From the NCBI GenBank assembly GCA_020441345.1, contig JAGRMK010000244.1, positions 2,525-8,151 on the forward strand: a DNA stretch of 5,627 nt, in the 5' to 3' direction. Positions within the stretch are counted from its first letter, which is position 1. Each line of letters starts with the position of its first letter. The notes beneath the pieces were generated by a model. The model was not told the origin of the DNA, ran no database searches, and saw only the letters and a list, made by a program, of their open reading frames with translations. The translations under genes and the position numbers were made by a program. Below are positions 1-4,392 of the stretch, in pieces. Origin of the DNA: Paracoccaceae bacterium (GTDB taxonomy: Bacteria > Pseudomonadota > Alphaproteobacteria > Rhodobacterales > Rhodobacteraceae).

Positions 1-170
1 TAGGCCCATTCCGCGCGCTGGACCGAAAGCGCCTCGCGCAGGCTGTGGATTTCGCGGCGCAGGTCGCGGACCTCGTTCATCGCTCGCTGGGTCCGGTCGT
101 TCTGGTCATAGGCCCAGATCGCCAGCCCGATCACCGCGAAAGCCGACAGGACATAGAACAGCGTGCGCAT
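1..170 (-). CDS. ftsL: Cell division protein FtsL, N-terminal part (runs off the left edge)
   Basis: FtsL is a small bitopic inner-membrane protein of the divisome that works with FtsB and FtsQ to recruit and activate septal peptidoglycan synthesis. The 56 visible codons start MRTLFYVLSAFAVIGLAIW, a short cytoplasmic start followed by one hydrophobic segment (about residues 4-20). A charged, heptad-like coiled-coil stretch follows (about 23-52, with L37, I41, L44 and L48 spaced roughly by sevens). The last visible residues, SVQRAEWA, match the alphaproteobacterial FtsL pattern that usually continues YLNRPDRL; this continuation is not in the window. The start ATG overlaps the rsmH stop by one base (TGATG at 172-168), so translation is probably coupled to rsmH. 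Position directly after rsmH is the standard dcw order. The C-terminus is missing only because the window ends. Confidence 0.88.
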   Translation of the reverse strand, partial: MRTLFYVLSAFAVIGLAIWAYDQNDRTQRAMNEVRDLRREIHSLREALSVQRAEWA

Positions 171-1162
171 CACCGCCCCTCCTGCAAGACCAGCTTTGGC
201 AAACCCACCGCCGACCGGTCGACCGGCCCCGCGGGCGCCTCGGTTCGACGCGCGATCCGCAACAGCGCCGACCGGGATCGCGGGTTGGCGGCGCATTCGG
301 CGTCGTCGGCGGCGATTGCCTTGCGGGTCAGCAGCGAAAACCTGTCAGCTTCGGGTTCTATCTGGGGGGCGTGGCGGCTGCCCTGCCCCGCGCGCCCGGC
401 CCGCAATTGCATGAACCGTTTCACGATTCGGTCTTCGAGCGAATGGAAACTGACCACCACCAGAAACCCGCCGGGCTTGAGCGCGCGCTCGGCGGCCTCC
501 AACCCGTCGATCAGCTCGTGGAATTCCGTGTTCACCGCGATGCGCAGCGCCTGAAAACTGCGCGTCGCGGCGTGGCTCTGACCCGGCTTCGGGCGTGGCA
601 GACAGGAACAGACGATCTCTGAGAGGCGCAGCGTGGTTTCGATCGGTGCCTCGGCGCGCGCGGCCACGATGGCGCGCGCGATGCGCCGCGAGGCGCGCTC
701 TTCGCCATAGTGATACAGGATATCTGCCAGTTCGGTTTCGCTGGCGGTGTTGACCAGATCCGCGGCGCTCTGCCCGTCCTGGCTCATGCGCATGTCCAGC
801 GGCCCGTCCTTGGCAAAAGAGAACCCGCGCTCTGCCTGGTCGAGCTGCATCGACGAAACGCCGAGATCCAGCACCACGCCGTCAAGCAGTTGATCTGCAT
901 AGGAATCGAGCGCGCTGAAGGTGCCATGCACCAACGACAAGCGGGCGCCATAGGGCTTGCCCCACACCGCCGCCAGCGCCAGCGCCAGCGGGTCGCGGTC
1001 GACGCCGATCACACGCTCTGCGCCTGCGTCCAGAAAGCCGCGCGCATAGCCTCCCGCGCCCAAGGTGCCATCCAGCCAGACCCCGGATACCGGCGCCACC
1101 GCCCGCAGGATCGGACCGAGCAACACCGGAATATGAGGGGCGTCTTGTGTTTCGGCGGACAT
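170..1162 (-). CDS. rsmH: 16S rRNA (cytosine1402-N4)-methyltransferase RsmH (MraW)
   Basis: RsmH uses S-adenosylmethionine to methylate N4 of C1402 in 16S rRNA, in the ribosomal P site. The 330-residue protein, a usual length for the family, opens with the hallmark HIPVLL (10-15). It carries the SAM-binding loop DGTLGAGGYARGF (31-43), the acidic residue of motif II in VIGVDRDP (51-58), the VVLDLGVSSMQLD motif (96-108), GFSFAKDGPLDMRM (113-126), the helical insert with YGEERASRRIA (152-162), the RSFQALRIAVN motif (201-211) and VSFHSLEDRIVKRFM (237-251). The C-terminal NPRSRSALLR (293-302) is also typical. The ATG at 1162 is preceded on the minus strand by GGGAAGG ending four bases upstream, inside the 11-base gap after mraZ. 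The gene sits between mraZ and ftsL as in most dcw clusters and should be cotranscribed with both. Confidence 0.97.
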   Translation of the reverse strand: MSAETQDAPHIPVLLGPILRAVAPVSGVWLDGTLGAGGYARGFLDAGAERVIGVDRDPLALALAAVWGKPYGARLSLVHGTFSALDSYADQLLDGVVLDLGVSSMQLDQAERGFSFAKDGPLDMRMSQDGQSAADLVNTASETELADILYHYGEERASRRIARAIVAARAEAPIETTLRLSEIVCSCLPRPKPGQSHAATRSFQALRIAVNTEFHELIDGLEAAERALKPGGFLVVVSFHSLEDRIVKRFMQLRAGRAGQGSRHAPQIEPEADRFSLLTRKAIAADDAECAANPRSRSALLRIARRTEAPAGPVDRSAVGLPKLVLQEGR

Positions 1163-1173
1163 CGACCTTCCCG

Positions 1174-1677
1174 TCAGGTTTCGGGCAGATCAGGCAACAG
1201 CGACGACGGATCGAAATCCTCGTCCTGCTGGCTGAGCCATTCATCGACCTTTGCCAGTTCGACCTCTTCGTAAGTCGAAGGCTTCCAGATCTGAAAGTGA
1301 TCGCCAGACGCGATGAAGAAGGCCTTGTCCTCCAGGTCCAGCTTCTTGCGAAGCTTTTGCGGCAGGACGATGCGCCCATCTTCGACGATCTGCGCCGGCA
1401 TCGAATGGCCGTGATAGATCCGCTCCATCATGCGTCGTTCGATGGAGCCTTTTTTCATCCGGTCGATTCGGCGGTCTATTTCTTCGATCGCCTCGATCGT
1501 GTAGCATTCCAGGAATTGCTGTTTTTCGGTGCCGTAGACAATGACCAGTTCGGGGCGCATGCCCTCTTTCCACTCGGGGTCGCAGGCCTCGACCACACGG
1601 CGAAACAGGGCCGGGACCGAAACCCTGCCCTTGCTGTCTACCGTCTGCTCGCTTTCGCCGCGAAACCTGCGCGCCAC
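1174..1677 (-). CDS. mraZ: Transcriptional regulator MraZ
   Basis: MraZ is a ring-forming DNA-binding protein of the AbrB-like superfamily. In Escherichia coli it represses its own dcw operon by binding tandem TGGG repeats. The 167 residues contain two swapped-hairpin half-domains: TVDSKGRVSVPALFR (12-26) and IVEDGRIVLPQKLRKKL (97-113), each with the family D-x-G-R-[IV]-x-[VL]-P signature (the first as DSKGRVSVP). The ring-facing FIASGDHFQIW (121-131) is also typical. The acidic tail (about 151-167, QDEDFDPSSLLPDLPET) lies beyond the second domain. The start is GTG at 1677, supported by the N-terminus MARRFRGESE, which I know from Rhodobacter-type MraZ, and by AGGA located four bases upstream on the minus strand. 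The gene is first in the dcw operon, follows a long leader, and lies 11 bases before rsmH. A GTG start may lower its yield. Confidence 0.96.
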   Translation of the reverse strand: MARRFRGESEQTVDSKGRVSVPALFRRVVEACDPEWKEGMRPELVIVYGTEKQQFLECYTIEAIEEIDRRIDRMKKGSIERRMMERIYHGHSMPAQIVEDGRIVLPQKLRKKLDLEDKAFFIASGDHFQIWKPSTYEEVELAKVDEWLSQQDEDFDPSSLLPDLPET

Positions 1678-1732
1678 TGTCCTGCGCCTCTTTGTCTTGG
1701 GGTGGCCGGGACATGCTTGAACCGGGCCGCCC

Positions 1733-1782
1733 GGAAATAGGAAACGGCGGTTTCAGACTGCTGCCACTGTCTGAAACCGCCG
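1733..1782 (-). terminator. Perfect 14-bp hairpin with U-rich tail inside the mraZ leader
   Basis: On the minus strand, CGGCGGTTTCAGAC (1782-1769) and GTCTGAAACCGCCG (1758-1745) form an uninterrupted 14-bp stem around a 10-base loop. The tail TTTCCTATTTCC (1744-1733) follows at once. This is the form of an intrinsic terminator, but the tail is interrupted, so partial read-through into mraZ is expected. It lies 67 bases before the mraZ start, with the mraZ ribosome site downstream. In Rhodobacter sphaeroides the mraZ leader has a Rho-independent terminator in this place that produces UpsM. Confidence 0.82.
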
Positions 1783-1941
1783 CCCTCGTCCCATCGCTGG
1801 GTTGCCCGACTACGCAGATCACCTGGGGGGGGGATTGGTGCTGCTCACCTGCGCGTCGGATCTCTAGTTTCGGTATCGCGGGTTGCCTGTATGAAGCTGC
1901 CTTCAGTTTGTTTTTTGTTGTTCCGCTCTTCCGTGACTTAG
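1735..1941 (-). ncRNA. upsM: UpsM-like small RNA from the mraZ 5' leader
   Basis: In Rhodobacter sphaeroides and relatives the dcw operon starts with an unusually long leader (268 nt in that species) that often terminates early. This releases an abundant RNA of about 200 nt, UpsM, which is cleaved by RNase E under stress with the help of Hfq. Here a TTGACC -35 element places the transcription start near 1941. That gives a leader of about 264 nt and a terminated RNA of about 207 nt ending in the U-rich tail near 1735. On the minus strand the 5' part is unstructured and A-rich (AACAACAAAAAACAAAC, 1923-1907). A run of nine C (1833-1825) lies inside a possible weak hairpin closed by CGCAG/CTGCG (1853-1849 with 1817-1813), and the terminator hairpin forms the 3' end. 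Identification rests on position, length and architecture, not on remembered primary sequence. The 5' end is approximate. Confidence 0.62.
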
Positions 1942-1947
1942 TAATGC

Positions 1948-1976
1948 CATGGGAATTCATGGCCCGCAACGGTCAA
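1948..1976 (-). promoter_or_regulatory. Candidate proximal dcw/UpsM promoter
   Basis: On the minus strand CTTGACC holds a near-consensus -35 (TTGACC, 1976-1971, five of six bases of TTGACA). A 17-base spacer puts the -10 at 1953-1948, which reads CCCATG and is poor. The support is mainly the -35 element and the leader length it implies (about 264 nt, close to the 268 nt known in R. sphaeroides). An inverted repeat CCATG-N6-CATGG (1962-1947) covers the -10 region and could be an operator or coincidence. Confidence 0.42.
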
Positions 1977-2150
1977 GCACGGCTCTCCGCCCAGATTTTT
2001 TCGGGCGATTCTGCGAAGAACACAGCAAAATGCTGAGTCTGAAACCACATCAACACTACATATAGATGGTTATTGCCAGACTCATCACCAAATCCAGCGG
2101 AACCAGCACGACCACTCGGGGCCAGGATTTCCCATGCAGGCTTGAAACAA

Positions 2151-2168
2151 TGTTGCGATACAGCAACA
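2151..2168. repeat. Inverted repeat TGTTGC-N6-GCAACA
   Basis: Two six-base arms, TGTTGC (2151-2156) and GCAACA (2163-2168), flank a six-base centre. The element lies at the start point expected from the candidate distal promoter (2204-2176). Its size fits a dimeric regulator site or a small 5' hairpin. I do not recognise it as the site of a known regulator. Confidence 0.35.
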
Positions 2169-2175
2169 CGCAATC

Positions 2176-2204
2176 GTTATATTGCTGCTTTGCCGTGTTA
2201 TCCA
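2176..2204 (-). promoter_or_regulatory. Candidate distal dcw promoter overlapped by a DnaA box
   Basis: On the minus strand TGGATA (2204-2199, four of six bases of TTGACA) and TATAAC (2181-2176, five of six of TATAAT) are separated by exactly 17 bases. The -35 is contained within the perfect DnaA box at 2206-2198. Transcription would start near 2169, giving a leader of about 490 nt to mraZ and passing through the proximal promoter and the UpsM terminator. The TGGG array lies directly upstream. This is a prediction from base pattern only. Confidence 0.35.
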
Positions 2205-2206
2205 CA
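2198..2206 (+). promoter_or_regulatory. Perfect DnaA box TTATCCACA
   Basis: TTATCCACA matches the strongest Escherichia coli DnaA box (R1 type) in all nine bases. A chance match in a high-GC window of this size is unlikely, though not impossible. No second box, AT-rich unwinding region or neighbouring origin gene is seen, so this is not an origin. A role as a DnaA-responsive transcription site before the division genes is possible, because it covers the candidate distal -35 element. Confidence 0.6.
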
Positions 2207-2225
2207 GGTGATTTTCGACAGAACT

Positions 2226-2304
2226 CCCACGCATCCCGACGAATCCCATACACGTCCCACCTGAAACCCAGGCTTTCCCATCACTCCCATGATTTCCCAG
2301 CCCA
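2226..2304 (-). repeat. Phased array of TGGG motifs, possible MraZ operator
   Basis: On the plus strand CCCA occurs with starts at 2226, 2245, 2256, 2267, 2277, 2286, 2296 and 2301, and CCCG at 2235. Read on the minus strand this is TGGG, mostly TGGGA. The successive steps are 9, 10, 11, 11, 10, 9 and 10 bases, then 5 for the last. In E. coli MraZ binds TGGG repeats separated by five bases, and the spacing here is close to that. All motifs face the same side of the helix, as a ring-shaped oligomer would need. The array follows the mrp terminator and precedes the DnaA box. It lies about 285-365 bases upstream of the proximal start, which is far for a simple repressor site. The pattern is seen; MraZ binding is inferred. 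Confidence 0.55.
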
Positions 2305-2347
2305 AGGCGGCCGCGCCCCCGGTCCTAGTCCCGCAACGATGCATCGA

Positions 2348-2383
2348 ATCGAAAAGCACCGGGGCGTTGCCGCCGCCGGTGCT
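2348..2383 (-). terminator. Intrinsic terminator of mrp
   Basis: On the minus strand AGCACCGG (2383-2376) pairs with CCGGTGCT (2362-2355). The stem continues past one bulged base through GGCG/CGCC (2374-2371 with 2366-2363), closing on a four-base loop. The last stem T begins a TTTT run (2355-2352). It lies 38 bases after the mrp stop codon, so it should separate mrp transcription from the dcw leader. The palindrome CGATGCATCG (2337-2346) lies just beyond it. Confidence 0.82.
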
Positions 2384-2421
2384 CTGGTCTCAGCGCTTGC
2401 GTGGACGAGGACGGCTCGCCG

Positions 2422-3519
2422 TCAGGTCAGCGCCTCGATCAATCCACGCGCCATTGTGCGATAGGCTGCGCCTGCCGCGCTGTCGGTCGCCGCAACCGGC
2501 ACACCGCCATCACCGGACAAGCGCACCTCAAGGGTCAGCGGCAATGATCCGAGGAACGCCACCCCCTGCTTTTCCGCCTCGCGCCGCACGCCGCCATCCC
2601 CGAAGATATGGTCCTCATGCCCGCATTTGGGACAGATATAGGTCGACATGTTCTCGACCAGACCCAGAACCGGCGTCTTCAGCGTCTCGAAGGCCTTGAG
2701 TGCCTTGCGCGCATCCATCAGCGCTACGTCCTGCGGCGTTGACACCACAATCGCACCGGTCAGGTCGAATTTCTGGCACAGGGTCAATTGCACGTCACCG
2801 GTGCCGGGCGGCATGTCGACAATCAGCACATCCAGATCGCCCCAGGCCACTTGCGTCATCAATTGCTGCAAGGCCCCCATCAACATCGGGCCGCGCCAGA
2901 TCACGGCCTCGTCCTCGGCCATCATCAGGCCCAGCGAGATCATCCGCACGCCATGCGCGACCGGCGGAATGATCGTTTTGCCATCGGGTGACGAGGGGCG
3001 TTTGCTGACCCCCATCATGCGGCCCTGGCTTGGGCCGTAGATGTCAGCATCCACCAGACCAACGCGCCAGCCCTCGCGCGCCAGGGCGACCGCGAGATTG
3101 GCCGAGACCGTGGATTTCCCGACGCCCCCCTTGCCCGACCCGACGGCGATGATGCGTTTCACGCCCGGCACGGTTGACGGGCCCGGCTTCGGGTGGCCGC
3201 CGATCTTCAGAGATGGCGCTTCGCCGCCTGGAGCCACAGGTTTCGGGGCCGATTTTGCCGCCGGACCATGCGCGGTCATCGCCACGCTGACCTTCTCGAC
3301 GCCGGGCAGACCAGAGACCGCGCGCTCGGCGGCGTCGCGAATCGGGGCCATTGCGCGGGCGTCGTCCGGCGTGGCCACCTCGATCACGAATCGCACATTG
3401 CCTTGATCCAGGATGAGCGCGCGAACCAGATCGCGACTGACCAGATCGCCGCCGCCGGGCACGGCTATCTTGCCCAAGACGCCAAGAACCGCGTCACGCG
3501 TCGGTAAGATGGGGGGCAT
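2422..3519 (-). CDS. mrp: Mrp/ApbC-type iron-sulfur cluster carrier ATPase
   Basis: Mrp proteins are cytosolic P-loop ATPases of the MinD/Nbp35 group that hold and transfer Fe-S clusters to target enzymes. From the ATG at 3519 the protein has 365 residues. Residues 5-80 form the MIP18/FeS-assembly (DUF59) domain. A linker rich in Pro, Ala and Gly (84-118) follows, then the ATPase domain with the deviant Walker A SGKGGVGKST (128-137). Switch I is VDADIYGPS (156-164), the Walker B/switch II motif is IVDMPPGTGD (233-242), and CPKC (296-299) is the cluster-binding CxxC at the dimer interface. A longer reading from an ATG at 3567 exists, but that codon lies inside the predicted promoter. The 3519 ATG has AGGAG nine bases upstream, so 3519 is preferred. 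The gene appears to be a single-gene unit with its own promoter and terminator, upstream of and colinear with mraZ. Confidence 0.95.
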   Translation of the reverse strand: MPPILPTRDAVLGVLGKIAVPGGGDLVSRDLVRALILDQGNVRFVIEVATPDDARAMAPIRDAAERAVSGLPGVEKVSVAMTAHGPAAKSAPKPVAPGGEAPSLKIGGHPKPGPSTVPGVKRIIAVGSGKGGVGKSTVSANLAVALAREGWRVGLVDADIYGPSQGRMMGVSKRPSSPDGKTIIPPVAHGVRMISLGLMMAEDEAVIWRGPMLMGALQQLMTQVAWGDLDVLIVDMPPGTGDVQLTLCQKFDLTGAIVVSTPQDVALMDARKALKAFETLKTPVLGLVENMSTYICPKCGHEDHIFGDGGVRREAEKQGVAFLGSLPLTLEVRLSGDGGVPVAATDSAAGAAYRTMARGLIEALT

Positions 3520-3551
3520 TGCGGGTCTCTCCTGTGCTGCGGCCGTGTCGG

Positions 3552-3580
3552 TGCATAACCTGTTCATATCCGCGTTTCAA
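3552..3580 (-). promoter_or_regulatory. mrp: Candidate sigma-70 promoter of mrp
   Basis: On the minus strand TTGAAA (3580-3575, five of six bases of consensus) is followed after 17 bases by TATGCA (3557-3552). The start would be near 3545, giving a short leader of about 26 bases that includes the AGGAG ribosome site at 3533-3529. This placement excludes the upstream ATG at 3567 as the true start. Confidence 0.5.
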
Positions 3581-3740
3581 ACAAGGGCCTGGCTGCGCCA
3601 ATTTCCGTGGAAAACCCGCCTGTGCGACCGCAGCAATTTGACCGAATGATCACATATCACGCGAAGCTCTTGAAAACGGAGTAAAGTTTACGCAGCGTCG
3701 CCATTCCATTGCTGCATAGCGGCATTGCTTTCCAAGGGGA

Positions 3741-3769
3741 TTGTGCAATCGCAGCATCGGGTCCATGTT
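3741..3769 (+). promoter_or_regulatory. Candidate heat-shock type promoter of the DUF1127-CcsR operon
   Basis: TTGTGC (3741-3746), a 17-base spacer and CATGTT (3764-3769) lie about 60 bases before the DUF1127 start. The -10 region reads TCCATGTT and contains CCATGT, which fits the CCATNT core of RpoH promoters. In R. sphaeroides the homologous operon depends on RpoHI/RpoHII. The -35 is weak (no CTTGAAA) and overlaps a small inverted repeat GATTG-TG-CAATC (3739-3750). Another possible element, CTTGAAA at 3669-3675 followed by the palindrome GTAAAGTTTAC (3681-3691), has no well-placed -10. Confidence is limited. Confidence 0.3.
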
Positions 3770-3826
3770 TGCGTCAACGGGAACGACGGATCACGTCGGA
3801 CCCATAACGACGAAAGAGAGTAGATC

Positions 3827-4048
3827 ATGGCATACGCCTCTGTTCATTCGCACCGCGCCTCTGGCCTGTTCGGTCAGATCACTGCCGCTTTTGCCGCCCT
3901 GGGCGCTGCCTGGCATCGTTCGCGGGTCTATGTGCGGACCTACAACGAGCTGAACGCCCTGAGCACGCGCGAACTGGCCGATCTGGGCATCAGCCGTTCG
4001 ATGATCTCGCGCATGGCCTACGAAGCGGCCTACGGGCGCGACGACTGA
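3827..4048 (+). CDS. ccaF1: DUF1127 small protein, CcaF1-like
   Basis: This is a 73-residue basic protein with the DUF1127 domain at its C-terminal half: TYNELNALSTRELADLGISRSMI (38-60), ending MAYEAAYG (63-70). The N-terminal half (about 12-36) is an Ala-rich amphipathic stretch. DUF1127 proteins of alphaproteobacteria are Arg-rich and several bind RNA. In Rhodobacter sphaeroides the copy lying directly before the CcsR small RNAs (CcaF1) affects CcsR maturation and RNA turnover under stress. The same arrangement here, with four CcsR-like units beginning 33 bases after the stop codon, supports the name. The ATG at 3827 is preceded by AAAGAGAG, a weak Shine-Dalgarno, and no other start is better. 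The gene is divergent from mrp. Other DUF1127 paralogues may exist elsewhere in the genome, so the symbol depends on context. I see no frame damage. Confidence 0.88.
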   Translation: MAYASVHSHRASGLFGQITAAFAALGAAWHRSRVYVRTYNELNALSTRELADLGISRSMISRMAYEAAYGRDD

Positions 4049-4051
4049 CGA

Positions 4052-4082
4052 GTTTCCGGGCCTTAAGGCCTGTGACCGAAAC
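4052..4082 (+). other. Hairpin between the DUF1127 gene and the first small RNA
   Basis: GGCCTTAAGGCC (4059-4070) is a perfect 12-base palindrome. The outer arms GTTT (4052-4055) and AAAC (4079-4082), and CGG (4057-4059) with CCG (4076-4078), can also pair as an alternative or extended stem. It begins three bases after the stop codon. The last bases overlap the foot of the first CcsR hairpin, so the two folds compete slightly. In R. sphaeroides the small RNAs are released from the shared transcript by cleavage in this interval. A role here is inferred. Confidence 0.45.
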
Positions 4083-4148
4083 GACAGCCCTCTCCTCCTC
4101 CCTGGGCTGATCGTGAACGGAACCGCCGCGTCCTCCTTGCGGCCGTTC
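4081..4148 (+). ncRNA. ccsR1: CcsR-like small RNA, unit 1
   Basis: Two hairpins lie in tandem. The first has the stem CAGCCC/GGGCTG (4085-4090 with 4104-4109), extended by ACGA/TCGT across a bulged A, and shows the 13-base loop TCTCCTCCTCCCT (4091-4103). The second has the stem GAACGG/CCGTTC (4115-4120 with 4143-4148) plus CCGC/GCGG (4123-4126 with 4139-4142), with a loop containing TCCTCCTT (4131-4138). That last loop equals the anti-Shine-Dalgarno core of 16S rRNA. Two hairpins with CU-rich loops define CcsR RNAs, also called the cuckoo family in alphaproteobacteria. In R. sphaeroides they are stress-induced and lower expression of flhR and C1-metabolism genes. Confidence 0.8.
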
Positions 4149-4157
4149 CACATCGTT

Positions 4158-4234
4158 GCTGCGGCCCTCTCCTCCTCCCTGGGCCTCACAGCACTCCGGC
4201 GTGGTTGCCTCTCCTCCTCCCTGGCAACCACGCC
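4158..4234 (+). ncRNA. ccsR2: CcsR-like small RNA, unit 2
   Basis: This is the best preserved of the four units. The first hairpin has the stem GGCCC/GGGCC (4163-4167 with 4181-4185), continued by GCTG/CAGC (4158-4161 with 4189-4192) across an internal loop. The second has a perfect 12-bp stem (4198-4209 with 4223-4234). Both expose the identical 13-base loop TCTCCTCCTCCCT (4168-4180 and 4210-4222), the same as the first loop of unit 1. Stem sequences differ while the loops are identical, which points to selection on the loop. The nearby palindrome GGGGCCATGGCCCC (4243-4256) separates it from unit 3. Confidence 0.82.
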
Positions 4235-4242
4235 TCGAATTC

Positions 4243-4256
4243 GGGGCCATGGCCCC
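4243..4256. repeat. Perfect 14-base palindrome between small RNA units 2 and 3
   Basis: GGGGCCATGGCCCC reads the same on both strands. As RNA it can form a short stem with almost no loop, or pair between two transcripts. It has no CU-rich loop and no T run on the plus strand, so it is neither a CcsR hairpin nor a terminator. It may insulate neighbouring units or mark a processing point. Confidence 0.5.
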
Positions 4257-4268
4257 AAACGTGACGCG

Positions 4269-4339
4269 GAGCCCTGAACCTCCTCCCTTGGGGTTTCGCT
4301 CAGGCGTGGTGACCGACCTCCTCCCCGGTCGCCACGCCT
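4269..4339 (+). ncRNA. ccsR3: CcsR-like small RNA, unit 3
   Basis: The first hairpin has outer arms GAGC/GCTC (4269-4272 with 4298-4301) and inner arms GAACC/GGTTTC (4276-4280 with 4292-4297, one bulge) around TCCTCCCTTGG (4281-4291). It is less regular than those of units 1 and 2. The second has AGGCGTGG/CCACGCCT (4302-4309 with 4332-4339), a G-U pair, and GACCG/CGGTC (4311-4315 with 4326-4330), giving a 14-bp stem with loop ACCTCCTCCC (4316-4325). The outer part of this stem shares GGCGTGG with the second hairpin of unit 2, which suggests origin by duplication. Confidence 0.75.
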
Positions 4340-4349
4340 CAAATCGATA

Positions 4350-4380
4350 CGGGGCCGCTTTCCAGCCGGAAACAGCCCCG
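4350..4380 (+). other. Hairpin without CU motif between small RNA units 3 and 4
   Basis: CGGGGC (4350-4355) pairs with GCCCCG (4375-4380), and TTTCC (4359-4363) with GGAAA (4368-4372) around the tetraloop AGCC. A CGC/CA internal loop lies between the stems. It lacks the CUCCUCC loop of its neighbours. It could be a linker structure, a protein-binding site or a processing signal of the common transcript. No such hairpin lies between units 1 and 2. Confidence 0.5.
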
Positions 4381-4392
4381 ACGAAACGCAAA

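Noticed and set aside
882..1379. Long overlapping frames on both strands within rsmH, mraZ and mrp
   Set aside because: They are shadows produced by high GC in the third position of well-identified genes.
1690..2200. RNase P RNA gene (rnpB) before mraZ
   Set aside because: I looked for the conserved core near GAGGAAAGTCCGGG and the ACAGAA blocks on both strands and found neither.
2151..2304. Replication origin
   Set aside because: Only one DnaA box, no AT-rich unwinding stretch, and neighbours (mrp, mraZ) are not typical origin genes in alphaproteobacteria.
2066..2464. Open frames across the mrp-mraZ intergenic region (plus 2066-2464 and 1692-2036; minus 1973-2173 and 2056-2253)
   Set aside because: They overlap the terminator, TGGG array, DnaA box and leader, have no convincing ribosome site, and their translations show no recognisable domain and odd composition.
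3519..3567. Longer mrp start at 3567 (16 extra residues)
   Set aside because: The codon lies inside a good TTGAAA-N17-TATGCA promoter and lacks a ribosome site, while the ATG at 3519 has AGGAG at suitable distance.
3581..3740. Possible features between the mrp promoter and the DUF1127 promoter
   Set aside because: Only CTTGAAA at 3669-3675 and the palindrome GTAAAGTTTAC at 3681-3691 stand out. No matching -10, gene or RNA can be supported.
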